A stretch of 43,599 bases of DNA from Candidatus Hydrogenedentes bacterium UBA2224 (GCA_002348185.1 DDYW01000063.1:1-43599); one strand, 5' to 3'; numbered from the stretch's first letter, positions 32,690-41,377 are shown. Translations and numbers: made by a program. The notes: a model not told the origin generated them from the sequence alone.

Positions 32690-34447
32690 CTAGCGATTTG
32701 CGGCGAGTTGGACCTTTTCTTTCAACCCCTCGATGCCGACGCGGAACGACCAGTCGCCGAAACGTTCGCCGCTGTCGCGGTCCTCTTTCCAGGCGGCGAG
32801 GAGCGCGGACAGGACGCCCGAGACCTCCGCGGTATGGACCCGTTCGAGAAAGGCCTGGCCCAGCCGGGTCCCGTTGTATTCGCCGCCGGTATAGATGTTG
32901 TACAGGCCCGATCCGCAACCGATGACGCCCAGTTCCGCGGAGATGGGTCGCGAGCAGTTGTTGGGGCATCCACTCATACGCAGGACAATCTCGGCGTCCC
33001 CGTGGCCGTCACGTTCGAGGTCGGCCACGACGCTGGGCAGAAACCGTTCAGCCTCGGCCAGAGCCAGGCCGCAGGTGGGCAGCGCCGGGCATGCCATCTC
33101 CATGCGGCGCAGGGTGGAAATGCCCTTATCGGTCGGGATGCGGTATGCGTCGAGCAGCGTCTGGACCCGGCTGACGTCTTCATCCCGGATGTTCGCCAGG
33201 ATGACGTTATGATGGGGCGTGAGACGGAGGTCCGGTTTGAATTGTTCGACGATCCGGCGCAGCCCGGACTTGAACTGAAAGCTGCCGGGGAAGTCACGGA
33301 TCCGCCCGTTTTCGATCCACAGGCCCACGTAGTTCAGTCCGGGCTGACGTTGTGTTGCCCAGCCGAGGTAATCGGGCTGCGCGGTGGGTGTGATCCCTCT
33401 GGGCGGGGGATAGTCGCGGCCCGCGTATTCGAATACCCGGGCGCGAAAGACGTCGAGCCCCAGGTCGTCGATGAGGTATTTCATGCGGGCGTGGCGGCGG
33501 TTGGTCCGGTCGCCGAAATCGCGCTGGACTTTTACGATAGCCTCGACGATGGGAATCACCTCGTCGCCGCGTACGAGGGCCAGGGGCGTTGCCAGGCGCG
33601 GATACGTGGCTTCCTTGCGGTGGGTAAAGCCGAGCCCGCCCCCCACGGCAATCTCGTAGCCCGTTACCCGGCCGTCTTCGGTCACGGCCACAATGGCGAT
33701 ATCGTTCGTGTATACATCGACGGAATTGTCAAAATCCGGGGCGAGCGCGATCTTGAACTTGCGGGGCAGGTAGCTGTCGCCGTAGATGGGGTCCTCCTCG
33801 CCTTTCACTACCGTATCCTCGGGGAAATGGACGCTGCCGTCTTCATTCACGGCGACTTTCTCGTCGTTTATCCAGAGGTCGAAATAGCCCCGGGTTCTGG
33901 GGAGAAAGTAGTCGCTGATCTGTTGAGCGAGCCGGCCGAGGTCGGCATCCGCGTCAGCGAATTTCGGGTCAATGTCCGACACGGGGCACGCGATCACGTT
34001 GCGCACCACATCGCCGCATGCGCCGAGGCTCGTGATGTTCGCGTAATGGTTCAGGTCATGGATGAGCGGGCGCAGGTTCGTTTTGACCACGCCGTGCAAC
34101 TGAAAGCACTGGCGGGAGGTCACGCGCAGGTCATCCTGCCCGTACCGGGTGGCGAGCTCGTCGCAGACCAGATGCTGTTCCGCCGTCAAGCGTCCCCCGG
34201 GAAACTTGGTGCGGAGCATGAACGAATAGTCCTTGTCGAGGCCGGCCTTTTTGCGGTCGGTGCGCGTGTCGCGGTTGTCCTGCTGGTACGTGCCGTGATG
34301 TTTGAGGAGCTGGACCGCTTCCTCCGAAAACGACGGCGTGGCCTGGCCCAGTTCCGCTGCGATGGGGCCGCGAAGCCCCCGGCTCTCGCGCTTAATCCCC
34401 TCAATCTTGCTGAGCGACCCAGCCTGTCCGGTCTCATTCGCGCTCAT
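32690..34447 (-). CDS. cysI: Assimilatory sulfite reductase, siroheme / 4Fe-4S subunit
   Basis: The 585-aa protein is a siroheme-containing sulfite/nitrite reductase that carries out the six-electron reduction of sulfite to sulfide. The two half-repeats are visible: LRVTSRQCFQLHGVVK, GACGDVVRNVIACP, GGGLGFTHR and LTPHHNVILANI. The bridging Fe-S/siroheme cysteines are ACPALPTCGLA (C-x5-C) and MSGCPNNCSRP (C-x3-C). Sulfite is preferred over nitrite because the next gene is an APS reductase, and because of overall likeness to CysI rather than NirA; the electron donor (NADPH flavoprotein or ferredoxin) cannot be told and no cysJ is present here. The ATG at 34447 follows GGAG by 9 nt. Confidence 0.92.
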   Translation of the reverse strand: MSANETGQAGSLSKIEGIKRESRGLRGPIAAELGQATPSFSEEAVQLLKHHGTYQQDNRDTRTDRKKAGLDKDYSFMLRTKFPGGRLTAEQHLVCDELATRYGQDDLRVTSRQCFQLHGVVKTNLRPLIHDLNHYANITSLGACGDVVRNVIACPVSDIDPKFADADADLGRLAQQISDYFLPRTRGYFDLWINDEKVAVNEDGSVHFPEDTVVKGEEDPIYGDSYLPRKFKIALAPDFDNSVDVYTNDIAIVAVTEDGRVTGYEIAVGGGLGFTHRKEATYPRLATPLALVRGDEVIPIVEAIVKVQRDFGDRTNRRHARMKYLIDDLGLDVFRARVFEYAGRDYPPPRGITPTAQPDYLGWATQRQPGLNYVGLWIENGRIRDFPGSFQFKSGLRRIVEQFKPDLRLTPHHNVILANIRDEDVSRVQTLLDAYRIPTDKGISTLRRMEMACPALPTCGLALAEAERFLPSVVADLERDGHGDAEIVLRMSGCPNNCSRPISAELGVIGCGSGLYNIYTGGEYNGTRLGQAFLERVHTAEVSGVLSALLAAWKEDRDSGERFGDWSFRVGIEGLKEKVQLAANR

Positions 34448-34531
34448 ATTCCACTACTCCGTTGCGCCACTCGATAGGCGGCTACTGCATGCAATGGTTC
34501 CAACCAATGCAGGCGAAACACCGGCGGACAG

Positions 34532-34571
34532 GGATTTAATCCTGACAAATATGAGTAAATTGGTAAGGATT
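34532..34571. promoter_or_regulatory. GGATT half-site cluster upstream of cysI
   Basis: About 85-125 bp before the cysI start there is a palindrome GGATT-T-AATCC (34532-34542) and an outward AATCCT (34538-34543) ... AGGATT (34566-34571) inverted repeat, with an AT-rich centre unlike the surrounding GC-rich DNA. The layout suits an operator, for example of an Rrf2/CymR-like sulfur regulator, but the regulator identity is a guess. Confidence 0.35.
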
Positions 34572-34630
34572 CCGGGCGGGGACAGGGACGGGCGCGGCCC
34601 GGGTTTACCAAGGTGCTGATAACCGGCGGC

Positions 34631-35209
34631 TTACGGGGTAGGCTTGGCGATCAGGTTCATGAACTCCGCCCGGGTGGGGTCGTCGTTATGGAAGGAGCCG
34701 AGCACGGACGAGGTGGTCATGATGGAATTCTGTTTTTCGACGCCGCGCATCATCATGCAGAGGTGTTTGCATTCCATGACCACGCCGACCCCCTCTGCGC
34801 CGGTGAGATCCATGACCCGGCGCGCCACCTGGGCGGTCAGCCGTTCCTGGATCTGGAGCCGGCGGGCATAGTAGTCCACGATGCGGGCCAGTTTGCTGAG
34901 CCCCAGGACCTTCTTGCGGGCGATGTAGCCGATGTGGCAGCGACCGTAGAAGGGCAGCATGTGGTGCTCACAGAGGCTGTAGACTTCGATGTCGCGGCAG
35001 ATGATCATGTTGTTCGTGGCCGCCTCGAACAGGGCGTTGTTGATTAGGGTGTCCATATCGGCCCGGTAGCCGGAGGTGAGGTATTCGAAGGATTTCGCGA
35101 CGCGTTCGGGGGTGCGCTGCAGGCCTTCGCGGTCCGTGTCCTCGCCGATTTCGACGAGCAATTGCCGGATCAGTTCGGCGACGCGCGACCGATTGTAGTC
35201 TTTACTCAT
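34631..35209 (-). CDS. folE: GTP cyclohydrolase I
   Basis: The 192-aa enzyme opens GTP to 7,8-dihydroneopterin triphosphate, the first step of folate and pterin synthesis. Zinc ligands are Cys80 and His83 in SLCEHHMLPF and Cys151 in ECKHLCMMMRG; the rest of the active site shows GLSKLARIV and QERLTAQ. Length and motif order are those of standard type I enzymes. The start overlaps the folK stop by 8 nt (35202-35209), so it is the last gene of a folM-folB-folK-folE group with translational coupling throughout. Confidence 0.96.
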   Translation of the reverse strand: MSKDYNRSRVAELIRQLLVEIGEDTDREGLQRTPERVAKSFEYLTSGYRADMDTLINNALFEAATNNMIICRDIEVYSLCEHHMLPFYGRCHIGYIARKKVLGLSKLARIVDYYARRLQIQERLTAQVARRVMDLTGAEGVGVVMECKHLCMMMRGVEKQNSIMTTSSVLGSFHNDDPTRAEFMNLIAKPTP

Positions 35210-35723
35210 GGGTAAACGATTGCTCCTTCAGGGCTTGCGTAAACTTCACGTCGACGGCGGCCCCATTGATTTCTTCACTGTGGACCAGTTCGCGCAACGG
35301 CCTCTCCGCTCCGGGAAGCCGCAGGTGTTCATCCAGATCAAGCAGCGGCAGAAACAGAAACGGGCGCCGGCAGATGTCCGGATCCGGGAGGGTCAACCCC
35401 TCCTCCTCGACGACGAGATCCTCATACAGGAGGAGATCGAGGTCGATGGTTCGGGCGGCATAGGCGTCGCCAGTCCTGACTCTGCCGAGATGCCGTTCGA
35501 CTTCTCTGAGGACGCCGAATTTCAACTGTCGTGGCGAAAGCCCGGTTTCAACTCTGCAGGCGCCGTTGATGAAATCGGCCTGTTCAGGGCGGTTCAGCGG
35601 CCGGCTCCGGTAGAAGCGGGACACGGCGGCTACCCGGCATCGGGCGGCCAGTTCCGTCAGGGCCGCGGGAATATGCTTCTCGGGGCCGATATTGGAACCC
35701 AGCGCGATGTATGCGGTAGCCAC
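35202..35723 (-). CDS. folK: 2-amino-4-hydroxy-6-hydroxymethyldihydropteridine pyrophosphokinase
   Basis: The 173-aa kinase transfers pyrophosphate from ATP to hydroxymethyl-dihydropterin. Family features: AYIALGSNIG at the start, FYRSRPLNRPEQADFINGA, RTIDLDLLLYEDL with the Mg-binding Asp pair, and PDPDICRRPFLFLPL. The start is GTG 35723, 6 bp after the folB stop. The product of FolB is its substrate after aldol cleavage, matching the gene order. Confidence 0.95.
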   Translation of the reverse strand: MATAYIALGSNIGPEKHIPAALTELAARCRVAAVSRFYRSRPLNRPEQADFINGACRVETGLSPRQLKFGVLREVERHLGRVRTGDAYAARTIDLDLLLYEDLVVEEEGLTLPDPDICRRPFLFLPLLDLDEHLRLPGAERPLRELVHSEEINGAAVDVKFTQALKEQSFTHE

Positions 35724-35729
35724 GATGTT

Positions 35730-36098
35730 TTACTCGCGCAGCCGGACAATTTCAACCGCGACGCTTCTGGCGAAGCGAAGCGCACCGGGTTTATCGACCG
35801 AAACCGCCACCTTCTCGACTCGGGGATTGGCCAGACAGATGCCGGCGATCTCTTCCGCGAGACGTTCGATGAGCTGAAAACTGGAGTCTTCGACCATCCG
35901 GATGACCTGTTTCTTAATGGCTTTGTAGTCCACCGTGTCGGCGATGTCGTCGCTCCGGCACGCGGCGCGGTAGTCGGCCCAGAGGGTGATGTTGAGGATC
36001 ACATCCTGTTTTTCGCGGCGTTCGTCGGGGTAAATCCCGACGATGCAGCGGCACATGAGGTCGCGAATGTGAATCCGGTCCGCCTGGCCTTCAGCCAT
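35730..36098 (-). CDS. folB: Dihydroneopterin aldolase
   Basis: The 122-aa enzyme converts dihydroneopterin to hydroxymethyl-dihydropterin and glycolaldehyde. Motifs: CIVGIYPDERREKQDVILNI (family N-terminal signature), DIADTVDYKAIKKQV, FQLIERLAEEIAG and VSVDKPGALRFARSVAVEI. The ATG at 36098 follows GAGGAAATATCT and gives the usual length; the frame is open upstream but only inside the SDR gene. It overlaps the SDR stop by 8 nt. Confidence 0.94.
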   Translation of the reverse strand: MAEGQADRIHIRDLMCRCIVGIYPDERREKQDVILNITLWADYRAACRSDDIADTVDYKAIKKQVIRMVEDSSFQLIERLAEEIAGICLANPRVEKVAVSVDKPGALRFARSVAVEIVRLRE

Positions 36099-36840
36099 AG
36101 ATATTTCCTCGCATATGACGGCCGCCGTCAACGTAGAGCACCTGGCCGGTGACAAATGTCGAGTTCAACAGGTAACGCAGGGCCTCCATAATGTCTTCGA
36201 CCTTGCCAAACCGGTTCAGGGGATTCGTGTGAGCCAGTTCCTCCAAGTATAGCGCATCCTTTCCCGGCGGGGGGAGAATCAGTCCGGGCGCGATGGCGTT
36301 CACCTGGATCGATGGGGCGAGTTCGAGCGCCATTGTCCGCGTGATGGTGTGAAACAGGCGCTTACTGAGGTGATAGGCGTAGTGGGTGCGGTCGTAGTCC
36401 ATGACGCGCGTGTCGAGGAAGTTGATGATGTGGCCGGGGCGGCCCTGTTTCGCGAAGGCCCGCGCCAGCACAAACGGCGACAACGCGTTGGTGTTCAGGT
36501 TCTCCAGGATGTCCTCGATGGAGGTGTCGAGCATCGTGGAGTCGTGGAAGATGGACGCATTGTTGACGAGGATGTCGATGGCCCCCACCGCCGCCACGAC
36601 TTCCTCGAAGAACTTCTCGATGCCCCGGGGATCCGAGAGGTCGCCCCGCACGGTCTCGGCCTTCACGCCCGAGGCGCGCACTTCGGCGGCAAGCGCCTCC
36701 GCTTCCTCGCCGGAGGTCCGGTAGTGAATGCAGACGTTGGTGCCCTCTTCGGCCAGCAGACGTACGCACGCGGCGCCCAGGCGTCTGGCGCCGCCGGTGA
36801 CGAGTGCTGCCGCGCCCTTCAGCATGCGCTCACCTTTCAT
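36091..36840 (-). CDS. folM: SDR family pteridine / dihydromonapterin reductase-like protein (FolM-like)
   Basis: The 249-aa short-chain dehydrogenase has the NADPH motif TGGARRLG, i.e. the TGxxxRxG form of pteridine reductases (PTR1/FolM), where most SDRs have TGxxxGIG. HYRTSGEEAEAL after beta-2 with the Arg suggests NADPH preference. Other motifs are NNASIF, the active-site pair AYHLSKRLFH (Tyr-x3-Lys) and APGLILPPPG. The ATG at 36840 follows AAGGAG. It leads a group with folB, folK and folE by 8-nt overlaps or 6-nt gaps. Reduction of dihydrofolate or dihydromonapterin is thus probable; it could replace a classical dihydrofolate reductase, which I do not see in the window. The symbol is an inference from motif plus context. 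Confidence 0.78.
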   Translation of the reverse strand: MKGERMLKGAAALVTGGARRLGAACVRLLAEEGTNVCIHYRTSGEEAEALAAEVRASGVKAETVRGDLSDPRGIEKFFEEVVAAVGAIDILVNNASIFHDSTMLDTSIEDILENLNTNALSPFVLARAFAKQGRPGHIINFLDTRVMDYDRTHYAYHLSKRLFHTITRTMALELAPSIQVNAIAPGLILPPPGKDALYLEELAHTNPLNRFGKVEDIMEALRYLLNSTFVTGQVLYVDGGRHMRGNIYG

Positions 36841-36938
36841 GGCGTATCTCCTTGGTTGCAGGACAACGTTACTTCGTAGAGGGACACCTGGCATCCCCGG
36901 GGTATTTCCGCCTGCCGGGGAAAGCGGCCGGACAGCGG

Positions 36939-38324
36939 TTACGCGGGCATGTCAAAGGGGTCCCCGGCCGTTTCCAGGAAGCGGCGCGTGAGCGCCTCGA
37001 GCTGTGTTCGGAGGGCGGCCGCGCCGGGGTCCGAAAAGAGGTTGTTCAACTGGAACGGGTCGCGGCGGTTGTCGAAGAGAAACCCGTCGCCGTCCGGTTT
37101 GACCGCGAACGTGTGGTTTCGTGTGCGCACGCCGCGGAACAGCGGCGCGGGATGCTTGTTGCCGCCCGACGCGTTGTCTTTGGCGATGTGCATGATGAAC
37201 TGGGCTTCGGGGTCCGGCCCCTGGCCGCCGGTCAGCAGGGGGCTGAAGTCCTGTCCGGCGCAGGTTGAGGGGACATCGAGCCCCGCCAGAGCGCAGAGGG
37301 TCGGCATGATGTCGATGGAGCCGAACAGGGCCTGGCTCCGGTGTCCCGGGGGGATGATGCCAGGCCAGCGCACCAGGAAGGGCACGCGGATGGACTCCTC
37401 GTAGGGCTGGCGCTTGCTCCCCACGCCATGGGAGCCGAACATGGAGCCGTGATCGGAAGTGTAGACGAGGATGGTGTTTCTTGCCAGCCCCAATTCGTCG
37501 ATGGCGGCCAGGACCCGGCCCAGTTCTTCGTCGACGGCGGTGATATGGGCGTGGTAGCCCTGATAATTGGGCCAGTCGTTCCGCCGCGCAATATCGGGCG
37601 CACCCGCCGGTACCGCCTCGTTTGCGCCGCTGGCATTGGGCCGGCGGGGCAGCGAGCCCTCGGGATAGAGAGCCTTCTTGTCTTCTGGCGCGTCGGTAAA
37701 CGTGGCGTGGGGCGGATTCCAGGAGACCATGAGAAAGAACGGCTGCGCGGCTTCATCGCTCTGCCGGATGAACTCGATAGCCTGGTCGGTCATGAGCGTC
37801 GCGTTGTAGCCCCTGGGGCGGACCGGTTCTCCCTCGGCGGGGTGGTACTCCGACTTGTCGTAATGGGTGCCAGTGCCCGTCCATATCAACGAAGTGTCGA
37901 ACCCGAACGGTTCCGCGCGGGTGCCGCCGAGGTGCCATTTGCCGATGTACCCGGTGCGGTAGCCAGCGGCCTGAAACACCTTTCCGAGGGTGGGCTGCCC
38001 GGGGTCGAGATCGATGTTATTGTCAATGATCCCCTGCTGATACGGCCAGCGCCCCGTCATCAACATGGCGCGATGGGGCGAGCAGACCGGGTAGTTGCTG
38101 ATGGTGTGGGTGAACTCGGCGCCCTGGGCCGCCAGGGCCGCCATATGGGGCGTGCGGACCTCGGGCATTTCCGTGAACGACATGGATTGCCACCGGTGCT
38201 CATCGCTGAAGAGGTAGACGACATTGGGGCGGGCCGGGCGCAGGTGCGCAGTCGTGCGCGCGCACGAAACGCCCGTCAGCGCGAGTCCCCCCGCGAGTTG
38301 CGTGATGAAATCCCGCCGTTTCAT
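36939..38324 (-). CDS. Twin-arginine exported sulfatase (formylglycine type)
   Basis: The 461-aa protein has a Tat signal (MKRRDFITQLAGGLALTG) with a Cys at 21 that may or may not be lipid-modified, as the lipobox is poor. The sulfatase fold begins RPNVVYLFSDEHRWQ with metal ligands Asp41 and Glu42. The modification site is VCSPHRAMLMTGRWP: Cys81 in CSPHR, the C-x-P-x-R motif for formylglycine. GKWHLGG, SWNPPHATF and YTSDHGSMFGSHG (Asp-His metal ligands) follow. The ATG at 38324 has GGAGG 9 nt before it. It starts 4 bp after the pseudo-HtrA stop. The substrate, probably a sulfated polysaccharide, is inferred from family. A separate formylglycine-generating enzyme must be elsewhere. Confidence 0.93.
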   Translation of the reverse strand: MKRRDFITQLAGGLALTGVSCARTTAHLRPARPNVVYLFSDEHRWQSMSFTEMPEVRTPHMAALAAQGAEFTHTISNYPVCSPHRAMLMTGRWPYQQGIIDNNIDLDPGQPTLGKVFQAAGYRTGYIGKWHLGGTRAEPFGFDTSLIWTGTGTHYDKSEYHPAEGEPVRPRGYNATLMTDQAIEFIRQSDEAAQPFFLMVSWNPPHATFTDAPEDKKALYPEGSLPRRPNASGANEAVPAGAPDIARRNDWPNYQGYHAHITAVDEELGRVLAAIDELGLARNTILVYTSDHGSMFGSHGVGSKRQPYEESIRVPFLVRWPGIIPPGHRSQALFGSIDIMPTLCALAGLDVPSTCAGQDFSPLLTGGQGPDPEAQFIMHIAKDNASGGNKHPAPLFRGVRTRNHTFAVKPDGDGFLFDNRRDPFQLNNLFSDPGAAALRTQLEALTRRFLETAGDPFDMPA

Positions 38325-38328
38325 GGGG

Positions 38329-39246
38329 TCATCCCTCCGGGACGCTTCCCTCGGCCGGGGCCGCCTCGTCCGCGGGCTCGGTCTGCTCCGGCTGCTCCTG
38401 GGGCTGTGCGGGGGCGTGTTCGGGCGCCTGGGCGGCGGCCTCAAGCACGTCCGCGGCCGGCAGGACGATCATGACGGCGTTGTCGCTCCCGCCGCCTGCC
38501 CCCATCATGCCCATCATGCCCATCATACCACTGCTCGACGCGCGGATGGTGCGCAGCAGCAGTATCCCGACAATATCGCCCTCCAGAGTAAAGACCGGCG
38601 CCCCCAGGGAACTCTGGTTCATGCCGCCGCCCGCGGGCACGTAGAAGGTCCGGGGCTTTTCGACGACCGCCTCGATGCGGTCGAGCAGGGCGCCGTGGGC
38701 GCGGTTGGCGACGCGTCCAAGGCGGCTTATGGCCACGATGGGGTCCAGTTGACCGGCCGTGCCGGCCTGGGCAAGTCCCAGTGCGGCAAACGGTTTCTCC
38801 GGCTTCTGTTTGGGACGCAGGAAGGCGAGGTCCAGGTCTTTGTCGCGGAGCACGACTTCGGCGGGGATTTCATTACCATCCGCGGAGAGGATGTCGGCCC
38901 GTTTGATCTCCGTTTCAATCTTGAACCCCATCTCCTCGAGGTCCATGCCCATCATGTTGCGCGAGGCGGAGGTCGGATCGGTCGTAAAGAGGCTCACGAC
39001 GGTCAATCCCGACGGATCGATGACCGTGCCGGTGATCTCGGAAATGCTCTCCTCGCTGTCCGAACCGCTGCCCTCCATGGAGTAGCGGTTTTCGATCACC
39101 AGCTTGATGGTGACCACCGCGTCCTTGTTGGCTTCGACGATGGCGCGCGCCGCATCGGCGAGGGCGTCGGCGTGTGCCAGTTCCACACAGGCAAAGATCC
39201 CCAGAAGCGCAATGCATAGCCCCGTCCGCAGGTACCTGGAACGCAT
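38329..39246 (-). CDS. Catalytically dead HtrA-like protein (pseudo-protease)
   Basis: The 305-aa exported protein (signal peptide about 1-27, cleaved near AHA-DAL) follows the trypsin-like HtrA fold: GTVIDPSGLTVVSLFTT aligns with the His strand of HtrA, DKDLDLAFLRP with the Asp strand, and MNQSSLGAPVFTLEGDIVGI with the Ser strand. By this alignment the triad His is Phe87, the Asp is kept (Asp139) and the Ser is Leu214, so it cannot act as a serine protease. No PDZ domain is seen; the tail has a Met/Gly run (SGMMGMMGMMGAGGG, 239-253) and a Pro/Glu/Gln-rich end. The ATG at 39246 follows AAGGAGG. It lies 76 bp after a full HtrA gene and 4 bp before a sulfatase. It may be a partner or regulator of that protease (inferred). 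Confidence 0.8.
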   Translation of the reverse strand: MRSRYLRTGLCIALLGIFACVELAHADALADAARAIVEANKDAVVTIKLVIENRYSMEGSGSDSEESISEITGTVIDPSGLTVVSLFTTDPTSASRNMMGMDLEEMGFKIETEIKRADILSADGNEIPAEVVLRDKDLDLAFLRPKQKPEKPFAALGLAQAGTAGQLDPIVAISRLGRVANRAHGALLDRIEAVVEKPRTFYVPAGGGMNQSSLGAPVFTLEGDIVGILLLRTIRASSSGMMGMMGMMGAGGGSDNAVMIVLPAADVLEAAAQAPEHAPAQPQEQPEQTEPADEAAPAEGSVPEG

Positions 39247-39322
39247 CTCCGACCTCCTTGAGTGTATATTCACGTTGTGCGGGGTGCCCCCGCGCCGACC
39301 GTTGCCGCTGAGGACAACGTCC

Positions 39323-41377
39323 TCAAACACCTTCTTCCCACTGCGGTTCGAACTGCAGAAAGAGCGTGTAAATTCCCCGCATCACCTTGAACACGACCGT
39401 TTTGGGCTTCTCCGTTGCGATCGCATCCATTTTCTGTTCGAACCAGTCGACATCCACGACTCTGTCGCCGTTGACTTCCATAATCAGGTCGGAAACGCCC
39501 AGCATGCCCAGCGCCGCCCAGCTCCCCGACTTGATCTCCTCCACAAGCACCCCGGTCTTGTCCGCTTCCCACTCTTCGCGCGCCCGGTCGAAGAAGGTGA
39601 TGTCACGCACAGTGAACTCGAAATCAGTATCCCGGTACTTCTTCATCTCCCGGTCGAGCTTCGGCGCGGCGATCAACTCCACGGGGATGGTCTTCGTCTC
39701 GCCGCTGCGCTTGACCGACAGTTCGGCGGAGGTCCCCACCTTGTATTGGCGAATCAGGACGGGAAGCTCCTCGTAGTCCTCCGGGGCGTCGGCCTCGAGT
39801 TCCATGCCGTCCACGGCAAGAATGAGGTCGCCGACGAGCAGCCCGGCCTTCTCGGCGGTGCTGCCGGGATAGATCCGCGTGACACGAAACCCCTTCAGGG
39901 CTTCATCGCCCAGCGTGCGGGCGATGTCGCGCGTGATCACCTGCGTTTCGACCGGCAGCCAGGCCTTTTTGACTTCGAGACCGGGGTCTTTGAGTTCCTG
40001 TATCCCCACCTCGACGACGGTCACGAGCTGTTGTTCGCGCCGTTCAAATTGCACGAGCACGGGCGTGGGCTCGGTCTTGCCCTCGGTCTGGGCCGCGGTA
40101 AGCTGCTTCATCTCCTCGACATTCTTGACGGGCGTGTCCGCGACCGCCGTGATGACGTCCTTTTCCTCGAGCGCGGGTTTGGCGTCCCCCGCGGGCCCGC
40201 CGGGCCGTACCGAGGTGATGATGACGCCGTCCTGGTTCTCACGCCGCAGTTCCCGGGCCTTCAAAAACGAGATGTCCTGGACGGTCAGGCCCCACTGTTT
40301 CAGTTCCGACTGTTTCGGAGACGCCTCGTTGCGTTTGACAGGGGTCATCGTCAGGGTCTGCTCGACGCCGTCGCGCGAGAAGGCGGCCTCGACCGGTTCC
40401 CCGATGGTCAGGCCCGCCACAAAACGGTTGAAGAGCGGAATCTGCTCATCAAACTCCACGTCGATGTCCTGGCCGGCGAGGCGCAGCAGATAGTCACCGG
40501 CCTTGAGCCCGGCGTCGCCCGCGGGGGTGGTCTTCATGACGTTTCCGACCAGCGCGCCGCGGTCCATCGGGCTGTATTTGAAGCGCGGCTGGATGTCGAA
40601 CCCAAGCCAGGCGCGTTCCACCTCGCCTTTTTCAAGCAGGACCGACGCAACTTTCTGAGCAAGCTCGCTGGGAATGGCCCCGCCCAGTCCGCCCACGCGG
40701 ATCTCGTTGATGCCGATGATCTCGCCCTGCAGGTTGACCAGCGGTCCCCCGCTGTTGCCGCCGTAGATCTGCGCGTCATGGCCGAGCCAGACGACAAACG
40801 AGCCGACGTCTTCGCCGTCCTCGTCCATGCGGCGCATGGGGCCGAACCATCGCGGCATGATCATCTCGGTGTTGCTGATGATGCCCAGCGTGACGGACTG
40901 CGACAGGGCCATGGGACTGCCCATGGCAAGCACGTGGTCCCCCACCTTCACCTGCGTGGAATCGCCCCAGGGCGCCGTGGGAAACTGCCGGGGAGATTCG
41001 GGAGCGAGCTTCAACAACGCGATGTCCGACAGGGGGTCGCGCCCGACCAGTCTGGCCGCAATCTTCTCTTTGGTCGACAGGGTGCATACCATCCGGGTGG
41101 CGCGGCCCGCCACATGATGGTTGGTGACCACATGCCCTTCCGGCGTGATGATCACGCCGCTGCCGGACGATTCGTACTTGACCTCGCGCCCTTCGTAATA
41201 GTCGGGCGTGACGACCTCGATCCGCACGAGGGCTGGTTTCACCATCGCCACCGCGGCATCCACGGAACTGCGCAGGGACTCGGGGATTCCCGCCGGGGCA
41301 GGTTCCTGCGCGGAGGAGGGGGCCACGGACACGAAGAGAACCAGCATCATCAGACCGGCAACAATACGGAGTCTCAT
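39323..41377 (-). CDS. HtrA/DegP-type periplasmic serine protease with multiple PDZ domains
   Basis: The 684-aa protein has a signal peptide (1-23, MLVLFVSVAPSSAQ) and a trypsin-like domain with intact triad: His88 in VVTNHHVAG, Asp118 in LSDIALLKL and Ser209 in YGGNSGGPL. After about residue 255 come probably four PDZ-type segments: AWLGFDIQPRF, WGLTVQDISFLKARELRREN, FRVTRIYPGSTAEKAGL and FTVRDITFFDRAREEW with later GMLGVSDLIMEVNG. DegP and DegQ have two PDZ domains, so this is an extended form. The ATG at 41377 follows AAGGAA. A hairpin TGAGGAC-AAC-GTCCTCA (39309-39325) spans the stop codon but lacks a U-run. A dead paralogue follows 76 bp downstream. Likely role: envelope protein quality control. 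Confidence 0.9.
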   Translation of the reverse strand: MRLRIVAGLMMLVLFVSVAPSSAQEPAPAGIPESLRSSVDAAVAMVKPALVRIEVVTPDYYEGREVKYESSGSGVIITPEGHVVTNHHVAGRATRMVCTLSTKEKIAARLVGRDPLSDIALLKLAPESPRQFPTAPWGDSTQVKVGDHVLAMGSPMALSQSVTLGIISNTEMIMPRWFGPMRRMDEDGEDVGSFVVWLGHDAQIYGGNSGGPLVNLQGEIIGINEIRVGGLGGAIPSELAQKVASVLLEKGEVERAWLGFDIQPRFKYSPMDRGALVGNVMKTTPAGDAGLKAGDYLLRLAGQDIDVEFDEQIPLFNRFVAGLTIGEPVEAAFSRDGVEQTLTMTPVKRNEASPKQSELKQWGLTVQDISFLKARELRRENQDGVIITSVRPGGPAGDAKPALEEKDVITAVADTPVKNVEEMKQLTAAQTEGKTEPTPVLVQFERREQQLVTVVEVGIQELKDPGLEVKKAWLPVETQVITRDIARTLGDEALKGFRVTRIYPGSTAEKAGLLVGDLILAVDGMELEADAPEDYEELPVLIRQYKVGTSAELSVKRSGETKTIPVELIAAPKLDREMKKYRDTDFEFTVRDITFFDRAREEWEADKTGVLVEEIKSGSWAALGMLGVSDLIMEVNGDRVVDVDWFEQKMDAIATEKPKTVVFKVMRGIYTLFLQFEPQWEEGV

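Noticed and set aside
34574..34592. GGCGGGGACAGGGACGGG as another REP-like unit
   Set aside because: Only GGGGACA is shared with the units at 41856 and 43482; no palindrome or inner stem.
39309..39325. Hairpin at the htrA stop codon as a terminator
   Set aside because: Stem is only 7 bp and no U-run follows on the minus strand.
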